A model generated the notes under the pieces. That model was not told where the DNA came from, ran no database searches, and saw only the letters and a program-made list of their open reading frames with translations. From Desulfofarcimen acetoxidans DSM 771 (lineage in GTDB: Bacteria; Bacillota; Desulfotomaculia; Desulfotomaculales; Desulfofarciminaceae), in assembly GCF_000024205.1 (NCBI RefSeq), contig NC_013216.1, forward strand, positions 3,844,001 through 3,908,000: DNA of 64,000 bases, in the 5' to 3' direction. This document shows, piece by piece, positions 23,179-29,420 of this stretch (position 1 is its first letter; every line of letters starts with the position of its first letter). Position numbers and translations under genes: made by a program.

Positions 23179-24136
23179 GTTTATATCCTCCCTTGCACCG
23201 CTCATGCGGTCATTTGTTTTCTATCGGAAGGTTTCTGGACGTTGGAATGAAGCCTCTTACGAAGTTAATCTGAGCCTGTTCGACAAGTATTGTGATAAGA
23301 ATTTTTCTAATGCTTCCGAATTGTCGCAGGACATGGTGGATTTATGGTGCGCCCAACGCAAAACGGAAACAAACAATTCATGCCGTTCCAGAATATATCC
23401 TGTGGTCAGCTTCATACGTTATCTGCGCAAACGCGGAATGACAACCGTTGCGGAACCCGATATCCCCCGAAAAGAGCCGAGAGTCTATATCCCACATGCG
23501 TTTACTGAAGCGGAACTTCAGAACTTCTTTGCGGCTTGTGACTCTATATCCGCCGCTCCGCCCACAGAAGAACAGTTGTCGCGCCGGATAACCGTCCCCG
23601 TATTCTTCCGGTTGCTGTACTCAAGTGGAATCCGAACGAATGAGGCACGGGCTCTGATGCGTGAAGACATTGACCTTGACAGCGGCGTTGTGAATATCCG
23701 CTACTCCAAGGGGCATACGCAGCATTATGTTGTGCTGCATGATTCTATGCTTTTACTGATGCGACAGTACGATGGTGTCATTGATAAAATGTACCCTGAA
23801 CGGGTCTACTTCTTTCCTGCCAGAAAAAGAAACGGCGGCTTCCACAGAGCATCCTGGGTACAGCGTAATTTCAATAAAATGTGGCGTCAGCATAACTGTG
23901 GTAATGTCGTCCCATACGAATTCCGGCATAATTATGCCGTTGAGAACATCAATGGCTGGACGGATGTAGGGTTTGAATTTAACGCGAAACTGCTTTATCT
24001 CAGCAAGAGCATGGGACATAGCGTTTTGGAAAGCACGAAATACTACTATTCGCTTGTTCCGGGACTGACCGACATTATTGAGGCTCAAACCGACGAAGGC
24101 GCAGTCATCCCAGAGGTAGACTATGAGAGCTACTAA
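23165..24136 (+). CDS. RIT tyrosine recombinase 2
   Basis: 323 residues, overlapping both neighbours by 14 nt. Catalytic domain: Arg in LLYSSGIRTNEARALM, Lys in IRYSKGHTQHYVVL, Arg in PYEFRHNYAV, Tyr in GHSVLESTKYYYSLV. In the second Arg motif the usual His of HxxR is replaced by Tyr (YEFR), which I would expect to weaken, not abolish, catalysis; it may be a family trait. The N-terminal domain (SEFISSLAPLMRSFVFYRKVSGRWNEASYEVNLSLFDKYC) is of the core-binding type. Confidence 0.88.
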   Translation: MRMSEFISSLAPLMRSFVFYRKVSGRWNEASYEVNLSLFDKYCDKNFSNASELSQDMVDLWCAQRKTETNNSCRSRIYPVVSFIRYLRKRGMTTVAEPDIPRKEPRVYIPHAFTEAELQNFFAACDSISAAPPTEEQLSRRITVPVFFRLLYSSGIRTNEARALMREDIDLDSGVVNIRYSKGHTQHYVVLHDSMLLLMRQYDGVIDKMYPERVYFFPARKRNGGFHRASWVQRNFNKMWRQHNCGNVVPYEFRHNYAVENINGWTDVGFEFNAKLLYLSKSMGHSVLESTKYYYSLVPGLTDIIEAQTDEGAVIPEVDYESY

Positions 24137-25169
24137 CGAGTCCGTTGTACTGGCGAGGCACATTAATGCTTTTCTTAACGAATATGTTCCATCACAAAAA
24201 ACCAAGAGCGCCCACACATTGAAAGCGTATAGTGATGCGCTCAGTTTGTATATCGGTTTTCTTGAAACGGAAAAAAGCATAAACTCAAGCAATCTCAATG
24301 GAAATTGCTTTTGCGCTGCGAACATTGAGGATTGGCTCGTTTGGCTGATGGAAAGTCGTTCGTGCAGTCCTGAAACCTGCAACAACCGGTTGGCTTCACT
24401 TAGGGCTTTTCTCAAGTACCTTAGCAGCAGGGACGTTTCGTACCTTCACTTATCTCAATCGGCGTCACAGATAGAGCGAAGAAAGGTATACACTAAAAAA
24501 GTGACTGGCATGAGTAAAAAAGCAGTAAGTGCTTTGCTCGAAGCCCCTGATTCGTCCACGAAGGCTGGTCGCAGGGATATTGCTTTGATGGTCGTCATGT
24601 ACAGCACCGCCGCTAGGATAGACGAAATATTGTCTATGAGAATTGAACAATTGCACCTGGATACGGATAAACCAAACATCACGGTCATTGGTAAGAGGGG
24701 CAAAATCCGAACGCTGTATTTGTTGCCAAAGGCCACGGCTCACCTCAGGGCGTATATTAAAGATTCTCACGGGGCCACACCCAATCCGTCATCTTTCGTG
24801 TTCTACTCAAGGAACACAGGTCCCGCCGGAAAGATGAGCCAGAAAGCCGTTAACAAGCAACTTCGCAAGCACGCACAAGCAGCGAGGTCAGTATGCGGTG
24901 AAGTCCCTGCCGAGATTCACGCTCATCAGCTCCGCCACGCCAAATCCTCTCACTGGCTGGAGGACGGCATGAACATTGTCCAAATATCCTTCCTTCTGGG
25001 GCATGCCCAGCTTCAAACGACGATGGTTTATTTAGACATAACCACCGAGCAGGAAGCAAAAGCTTTGGCAACGCTCGAAGATGAAAACGATAAATCATTA
25101 ACCAAGAAGTGGCGCAATGCAAATGGGAGTTTGTCCATGTTATGCGGTGTCCGGGCGATGAAACGGTAA
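24123..25169 (+). CDS. RIT tyrosine recombinase 3
   Basis: 348 residues, XerC/XerD-like. SAM-like core-binding domain (HINAFLNEYVPSQKTKSAHTLKAYSDALSLYIGFLE), then Arg in YSTAARIDEILSMRI, Lys in GKRGKIRTLYLLP, HxxR in HAHQLRHAKSSHWL, Tyr in GHAQLQTTMVYLDITT. Complete. The last gene of the trio; 57 nt after its stop the right-end boxes begin. The Xer-like architecture suggests it and gene 1 may do strand exchange with gene 2 as partner; that is inference. Confidence 0.9.
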   Translation: MRATNESVVLARHINAFLNEYVPSQKTKSAHTLKAYSDALSLYIGFLETEKSINSSNLNGNCFCAANIEDWLVWLMESRSCSPETCNNRLASLRAFLKYLSSRDVSYLHLSQSASQIERRKVYTKKVTGMSKKAVSALLEAPDSSTKAGRRDIALMVVMYSTAARIDEILSMRIEQLHLDTDKPNITVIGKRGKIRTLYLLPKATAHLRAYIKDSHGATPNPSSFVFYSRNTGPAGKMSQKAVNKQLRKHAQAARSVCGEVPAEIHAHQLRHAKSSHWLEDGMNIVQISFLLGHAQLQTTMVYLDITTEQEAKALATLEDENDKSLTKKWRNANGSLSMLCGVRAMKR

Positions 25170-25175
25170 AATATT

Positions 25176-25280
25176 ATCCGAACCTTTCTCTTGGAGATTT
25201 CTTTAAAAATTGGATTCCATGGAAAAAGGTTCGGATTTTATTTATGTACGGGTAACTGAAGAAATCCGAACGTTCGGATT
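25176..25280 (-). repeat. RIT right end: terminal inverted repeat and palindromes
   Basis: 26-bp repeat at 25226-25251 (inverse of 21824-21849); an inverse partial copy ATCCGAACCTTT at 25176-25187; and a perfect 18-bp palindrome AATCCGAACGTTCGGATT at 25263-25280, directly before the TAAG junction. The last has no equal at the left end, so the ends are not symmetrical. Confidence 0.85.
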
Positions 25281-25485
25281 TTTTAAGACATACCCACGCC
25301 ACTTTATTGCTTTTACAGGACGTTCACCCTAAGGTAGTGTCTGAAAGATTAGGTCATGCCAGTATAACAATAACCCTGGATTTATACAGCCACATTCTGC
25401 CTTCTCTGCAGAAAGGAGCTACTGTGAAGATAGAAGAGTTATTATTTGATTAATATTAATCATAGCAGTTCATTTAATGGTTTGG

Positions 25486-25516
25486 GCAGAGAATGGCAGA
25501 AATAATGGCAGAAATA
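25486..25516. repeat. ATGGCAGAAAT direct repeats near att B
   Basis: AATGGCAGAAAT occurs twice in tandem (about 25492-25503 and 25504-25515) between the end of the split integrase and the att core; probable arm-type sites of that integrase. Confidence 0.45.
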
Positions 25517-25518
25517 CA

Positions 25519-25552
25519 AAAGGCCTGCATGTATCGAAACCATGCAGGCCTT
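25519..25552 (+). terminator. Terminator of the element B integrase
   Basis: AAGGCCTGCATG pairs with CATGCAGGCCTT, 12 bp, followed by GATTTACC; ends 8 nt before att B. Confidence 0.75.
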
Positions 25553-25560
25553 GATTTACC

Positions 25561-25605
25561 TGGAGCTGATGGAGGGAATTGAACCCTCGACCTACGCATT
25601 ACGAG
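25561..25605 (-). repeat. Attachment site copy B (45-bp tRNA-Thr 3' half)
   Basis: Identical over 45 bp to copies A and C. Only the tRNA 3' half is present. Marks the border between elements B and C. Confidence 0.92.
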
Positions 25606-25986
25606 GACTTAGAATTAATATTTTGTGTGTTATCACGTATTTTACCAACCATAAAAGCCTTGAAGACACTGATTTTTCATAATTAAATATCTTAGTATGT
25701 CTTTTATATTTTAATACATTTTAATTTGTCCGTTAGCAAAATGTTTGCAAGTTAACAACCCCCTATACCAGATAAGATTATTTATTGCATTGATTTATAT
25801 AAAACGAAATTCCCCCTACCCCCTACTTGATATGAATTCCTATAAATACTGGCTTTAAATCTATGTGCATTGGTAGAAGGTATAGACTAATGAATAGACA
25901 TAGGCGTATGGTTAAATCGCTTCTATTAGTTTATAATTTAATAAGAAAAATATTTTGGGTTTATGAAGGGATTTTATTTTGTACTA
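25606..25986. other. Left end of element C, non-coding
   Basis: AT-rich, no gene. GTTAGCAAAATGTTTGCAA at 25732-25750 matches GTTAGCAAAATGTTAGCAA at 55474-55492 at the other end of element C, in the same orientation; these are probable integrase arm sites. The IS630 copy begins at 25987. Confidence 0.6.
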
Positions 25987-26018
25987 TATAGAACCGAAAT
26001 AATAAATATCGTTATAAA

Positions 26019-26522
26019 TTAAACGCAAAGTCTCTTTTTCACATCTTCCGAACAGCATTTGATTTCCTCTAAAAACGAGTCAACAGATTTTTGAATTTCT
26101 GAAGCATTTTTATGAAAGCGATTATAAATAGCTGTATTTTTTAACCATTTCCATAACTCTTCTATGCAATTCAGATTGGGTGAGTAGGGTGGAAGAAATT
26201 TCAGAAACAGATGATCCTTATGCTCGTCTAAAAAGTCTTTAAGTAATTTTGCATGATGAACTCTTGCATTATCAAGAACAATGTAAATTTTAGAAATGTC
26301 ATCTTTTAAAAAATGTGATACCAATTTTTTAAGAAAATCTTTGAATTTTTCTGCATTGATTTTGTCATAATTTACACAAAAAACTTTACCCGTATAGTAG
26401 TTTAAAGCACCGTATAATGTAACTTTTGCATGGTGTCCATAGGTCTTAATCTTTTTTTGCTCACCTTTTGGGAACCATGCTCGTTGTAAACCTTGATAGT
26501 CCCTAATGTGAGATGCATCCAC
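26019..26522 (-). CDS. IS630 transposase, catalytic part (orfB)
   Basis: 167 residues that carry the DDE domain: first Asp in YVDASHIRDYQG, second Asp in IYIVLDNARVHHAK, Glu in PYSPNLNCIEELWKWLK. This frame must be joined to orfA (26542-27069): near 26550 a run of seven A in orfA's end allows +1 ribosomal or -1 transcriptional slippage into this frame, as is usual in the family. The ATG at 26522 lies after the first catalytic Asp region begins, so separate translation would give a partial enzyme. Confidence 0.88.
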   Translation of the reverse strand: MDASHIRDYQGLQRAWFPKGEQKKIKTYGHHAKVTLYGALNYYTGKVFCVNYDKINAEKFKDFLKKLVSHFLKDDISKIYIVLDNARVHHAKLLKDFLDEHKDHLFLKFLPPYSPNLNCIEELWKWLKNTAIYNRFHKNASEIQKSVDSFLEEIKCCSEDVKKRLCV

Positions 26523-26541
26523 ATATAGGAGTATTTCACAT

Positions 26542-27069
26542 TCAGTGAGATTTTTTTAACTCTTCCAGCTCATCTTGAAAAGCTTTTTGTTTTTCCGGAT
26601 CAGCTTTGGCTAATACATAAGTGGGACGATTATAACGAAAATCCATCTTAAGAAGCATGCGCCAAACACCATCTGATGTATATTTAACGCCGTATGTATC
26701 ATGAATGTAAGCAGCGAGGGTTTTACAATTCCAAGTAGTATGGGTACTAAAACCAACCTCTGATGGTGATTGTTTCAGTACCTCTTTGACCTCTTCTTTT
26801 TGTTCATTGGTTAGCCTTGGCGGTCTTCCCGGTTTTTTTGATACATGAAGCAGTTTTTCAACTCCACCTTCATTAAAGTAAGCAACGTATTTTCTTATGG
26901 TTTGTTCACTTATATCAAGATATTCGGCAATCTGCTTTGCTTGTCTCCCTTTCATGACAAGAATAACAGCTTGAACTCTGCATCTTAGTTTATATGGTGT
27001 TTCTCTTTTTATCTTATTCAAATCCTCAATGGTTAAATTTTGTGGATTGTTTAAATGCAATTTCCTCAT
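26542..27069 (-). CDS. IS630 transposase, DNA-binding part (orfA)
   Basis: 175 residues of helix-turn-helix type: YKLRCRVQAVILVMKGRQAKQIAEYLDISEQTIRKYVAYFNEGGVEKLL (HTH_29-like) and a second winged part (GRPPRLTNEQKEEV...). ATG at 27069 follows GGGGAGGGG. It ends ELEELKKSH at the TTAAAAAAAT slippage site. It differs from copy 2 by only two residues (Q/K and V/I), so transposition was recent. Confidence 0.88.
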   Translation of the reverse strand: MRKLHLNNPQNLTIEDLNKIKRETPYKLRCRVQAVILVMKGRQAKQIAEYLDISEQTIRKYVAYFNEGGVEKLLHVSKKPGRPPRLTNEQKEEVKEVLKQSPSEVGFSTHTTWNCKTLAAYIHDTYGVKYTSDGVWRMLLKMDFRYNRPTYVLAKADPEKQKAFQDELEELKKSH

Positions 27070-27231
27070 GGTAATAATACCCCTCCCCACACTTGATTCT
27101 ATTTTACAGGATAGGAGTAAAAATTACCATTACTTTATTAATCGTTTCTATATAGTAACTGATGAAATGCCGTGAATAGGCAGTTATCTGATTCGACAAG
27201 AACAGTAATATGAGTATGGGAGAAATAAATC

Positions 27232-28029
27232 ATGATTAATAAATATCTTCTTTATATAGATATATTAGGTTTTTCTAATTTAGTTAAAAATGACTATACT
27301 AAAATTGATAAAATTTATAAGTTAATTAACTCTTTAAATGTTCATAAGCATTATGCGTTTAATACAATTGTTTTTTCAGATACAATTTTAGTCTACAATT
27401 CAAAAGAGCCACGGTCAGAAGAGGAACATAAATACTTAGTAATGTATGCTGTAGAGTTTGCTCAGGATTTATGGTTTCGAACCGTTGGGAAAGAAATCTT
27501 TTTTAGAGGCATATTGCGTTACGGCCCATTTAATCACAATAAACTGAGCCATATTGATGCTTTTTACGGGGATGCTCTAATAGAGTCATACTTAAAAGAA
27601 AAAGATTTAAATTGTTGTGGGCTATTTATTGATAATAGCTGTATTAAGTATAATGATATATTTCCAACACTAAAATACGATAAAAATTTAAACTATGTAT
27701 TTTATCTTCAAAGTTTAGAACGTTTAATGTTAAATACAGATGGAAATTTATCTACGGATCCTTTTTTTCTGAATTCTACTTACGATTATTGGAGTATACT
27801 CTGGGATCTTAGGTATCTGAGAGATATCAATAATTTAATGACGAATCATCCCGAACCCAAAGTTAGGAGTAAGTATCTTATTACTTGGCATATTTACAGA
27901 GCAAGATATCGAAAAATATTAGACTTATTAGAACAAGCCGATTTTAACCCTCTTGTAATATGTAATGAATATGATTGGTCTGAAATGGAAGAATCTTTTT
28001 CGGAGCAAATAGAATCTTGGTATGAGTAA
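27232..28029 (+). CDS. Hypothetical protein with nucleotidyl-cyclase-like motifs
   Basis: 265 residues. The start KYLLYIDILGFSNLV and, ~35 residues later, FNTIVFSDTILVYNS resemble the two metal-binding Asp motifs of class III nucleotidyl cyclase or related folds (F-x-D-[IV]-x-G-F and G/S-D-x-x). A third conserved block is FFRGILRYGPF.....DAFYGDALIESYLKE. The C-terminal ~90 residues (YWSILWDLRYLRDINNLM...WHIYRARYRKILDLLEQ) look like a separate helical domain. Such YIDILGF proteins are usually annotated as unknown. It stands alone between an IS630 and a terminator, as cargo. Fold assignment is inference. Confidence 0.55.
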   Translation: MINKYLLYIDILGFSNLVKNDYTKIDKIYKLINSLNVHKHYAFNTIVFSDTILVYNSKEPRSEEEHKYLVMYAVEFAQDLWFRTVGKEIFFRGILRYGPFNHNKLSHIDAFYGDALIESYLKEKDLNCCGLFIDNSCIKYNDIFPTLKYDKNLNYVFYLQSLERLMLNTDGNLSTDPFFLNSTYDYWSILWDLRYLRDINNLMTNHPEPKVRSKYLITWHIYRARYRKILDLLEQADFNPLVICNEYDWSEMEESFSEQIESWYE

Positions 28030-28031
28030 CA

Positions 28032-28070
28032 AATAAGCCAAAGGAAACGGTTTACCTTCGGCTTATTATT
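28032..28070 (+). terminator. Terminator after the cyclase-like gene
   Basis: AAATAAGCC and GGCTTATT pair around an inner AAGG/CCTT stem, followed by ATTTTC. Confidence 0.7.
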
Positions 28071-28074
28071 TTCT

Positions 28075-28170
28075 AATCCAAACCTCTCCAACACACACCA
28101 CCTCATCATAATGCAAATTACAACAACCCCTTCTCCGTAAGACACTGGTACTGGGGCAAATAAATATGCC
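28075..28170 (-). repeat. About 95-bp repeat, inverse copy at 51790-51892
   Basis: On the minus strand this reads TGCCCCAGTACCAGTG..TTACGGAGAAGGGG...ATTTGCATTATGATGAGG..GTGTTGGAGAGG, and the plus strand at 51798-51890 carries the same words at roughly four out of five positions. Both copies follow a terminator. No protein family fits. Confidence 0.6.
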
Positions 28171-28514
28171 GCTTAAACTTACAATCTGCCGGGACATATC
28201 TTATGACAGCACAATGTGTTACCCGGCATCTCTGGTCGATCCACTCAAGCAAAGGGAATCTCTTTTTTTGTTAAAGGTGGTTTACACGACATTGCAAATA
28301 GAGTCAGACACACGCCAATAAGGTCAAATAAGAGACCTATTGTTGTTCTAATTTTTGATATTATAAAATAACCTTTTTCATGAATTTTCATCAAGAATTA
28401 CTAAGAGAAACAGCGCAAATAACCAATAATGAAAGTAAACAGAACATAAAACATTATTTTATACCTAATAACAGTTGCCAACACACTATAGATATGTTAT
28501 TATAAAATTGTAAG

Positions 28515-28548
28515 GTGCGCCCATCATAAATGGGCACTTTTTTATACT
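28515..28548 (+). terminator. Terminator
   Basis: GTGCGCCCAT / ATGGGCAC stem followed by TTTTTTATACTTTTTT. Confidence 0.8.
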
Positions 28549-28608
28549 TTTTTATGCTATATTGAGACGACGTTAAAAGAATCTTTACCCTGTTTTTATC
28601 CAGTCCGC

Positions 28609-28632
28609 CGCCGGAATTCCGGCGTTTTTTTT
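28609..28632 (+). terminator. Terminator
   Basis: CGCCGGAATTCCGGCG, a perfect 16-bp palindrome followed by eight T, 26 nt before the next gene's start. Confidence 0.75.
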
Positions 28633-28657
28633 ATGTCAATTTTGAAGGAGGAATATT

Positions 28658-28837
28658 ATGCAAGGTGAAAGACGAAAAGCAACTTTTACCATACCAGAAA
28701 CAGCAAAGCTACTTGGTATTAGTCGAGCGCATGCTTATGAATTGGTTAAAATAGGAAAGATTCCTGCTATTCGATTAGGTGCCAAACGTCTAATCATTCC
28801 AGTTGAAGCAATTGAGCGATTGCTTTCAGCTTATTAA
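28658..28837 (+). CDS. Excisionase-family HTH protein 1
   Basis: 59 residues with GAAGGAGG 7 nt before ATG: FTIPETAKLLGISRAHAYELVKIGKIPAIRLGAKRLIIPVEAIERLLSAY, a complete HTH_17 winged helix. It heads the long plus-strand transcript of element C together with a tandem homologue 22 nt downstream. Too short for many gene callers. Confidence 0.85.
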   Translation: MQGERRKATFTIPETAKLLGISRAHAYELVKIGKIPAIRLGAKRLIIPVEAIERLLSAY

Positions 28838-28859
28838 TTTCAAGGAGGGGTTTAAGAGT

Positions 28860-29027
28860 ATGAAAAAGGAAGCTTATTCGATTCCCGAAACTGCCAAAAT
28901 TTTAGGAATTGGCCGCAGTTTAGCTTATCAACTAGCCAGGGAGGGAAAGTTAAAAACCGTAAAACTCGGTAAGAGATTAATTGTGCCGGCAAAAGTAATC
29001 GAACAGATGCTATCCGCTTGTGGTTAA
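28860..29027 (+). CDS. Excisionase-family HTH protein 2
   Basis: 55 residues, AAGGAGGGG 9 nt before ATG: YSIPETAKILGIGRSLAYQLAREGKLKTVKLGKRLIVPAKVIEQMLSACG. About half identical to its upstream neighbour; a tandem duplication that has diverged. One may serve as excisionase and the other as regulator. Confidence 0.85.
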   Translation: MKKEAYSIPETAKILGIGRSLAYQLAREGKLKTVKLGKRLIVPAKVIEQMLSACG

Positions 29028-29146
29028 AGTCGGCAGCATCTTTCTTTTATTTAAAGATAACACAAAAGGAGATTTCAAAAGACAAAACCCGGCAGCTACC
29101 GGGCGTAAGGAAGTCAAATATTGCAAATTGGAGGCGTGATTTATAT

Positions 29147-29344
29147 ATGACTAACAATGACAAATACAAAATTATACTTTCAAAATTAGGAATTACCCCA
29201 AAAACGGTTAATGGACATACTGCCCAGTGCCCCGTTAAATCACATAACGACGCTAAAAATAGTCTATCAGTATGTTTGGACAATGACAACAGAATTCTTT
29301 TAAAATGTCACGCCGGTTATCCTATAGAAAGGCCATTGGCTTAA
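29147..29344 (+). pseudogene. Truncated duplicate of the primase zinc-binding start
   Basis: 65 residues that repeat the N-terminus of the primase at 29421: NDKYKIILSKLGIT...HTAQCPVKSHNDAKNSLSVCLDNDNRILLKCHAGYPIERPLA. In the intact gene the last part reads CHAGCSIED, so the final zinc-binding Cys has become Tyr here, and the frame ends soon after. A short direct duplication, now decaying; GGAGG lies upstream so it may still be translated. Confidence 0.7.
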
Positions 29345-29420
29345 ACTATCAATTCTTGAAGCAATTTAATTTTAACACATACAAAACAACACACAAGGAC
29401 TATTTAGGGCGTGATTTAAA

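Larger units (their letters stand above)
21820..25283 (+). mobile_element. RIT (recombinase-in-trio) element
   Basis: Three overlapping tyrosine recombinase genes between perfect 26-bp terminal inverted repeats. TAAG is present at both junctions (21816-21819 and 25284-25287), so a 4-bp overlap or duplication accompanied insertion into the integrase gene. GC content and codon use of the three genes are visibly higher than in the surrounding element. The ends carry extra ATCCGAAC boxes, probably recombinase-binding sites. Confidence 0.88.
20753..25453 (+). pseudogene. Element B integrase, split by the RIT element
   Basis: First part 20753-21819: arm-binding start (NGGYLRKKGKDKWEIVVEAGKD), core-binding domain (NLQQYLEKWMGFQKDKLAPRTYQRYQQ), and Arg of STGLRRGEIYGL, up to IRFHDL. 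Second part 25284-25453: RHTHATLLLLQDVHPKVVSERLGHASITITLDLYSHILPSL, with the HxxR end and catalytic Tyr. The break falls within the HxxR motif itself. Removing 21820-25283 and one TAAG restores a continuous ~415-residue protein. It ends about 108 nt before att B, as the C integrase does before att C. Inactive as it stands. Confidence 0.9.
25987..27152 (-). mobile_element. IS630-family element, copy 1
   Basis: 1166 bp, TA target duplication at 25985-25986 and 27153-27154. Ends TATAGAACCGAAATAATAAA and, inverted, TATAGAAACGATTAATAAAG form imperfect terminal repeats. Near-identical to copy 2 (46405-47570), which is in the opposite orientation. Confidence 0.9.
28171..28657. other. Intergenic region with two terminators
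   Basis: No gene. Contains AT-rich promoter-like sequence (28320-28500) and two strong plus-strand terminators before the excisionase-like genes. A terminator pair with 80 nt between suggests a short transcript or a leader of the downstream operon. Confidence 0.45.

Noticed and set aside
23753-24415. 220-codon minus-strand frame
   Set aside because: Antisense to the RIT recombinase genes; no motifs, and the plus-strand genes have catalytic residues and overlaps.
21940-25169. Tn554-type transposon (tnpA, tnpB, tnpC)
   Set aside because: Tn554 has two tyrosine recombinases plus an unrelated small TnpC and no terminal inverted repeats. Here all three genes are tyrosine recombinases and 26-bp inverted repeats are present, as in RIT elements.
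27894-28145. 83-codon minus-strand frame across the end of the cyclase-like gene
   Set aside because: Mostly antisense to the gene and its terminator; only the part in the 95-bp repeat is of interest, and there the coding pattern is not conserved in the other copy.
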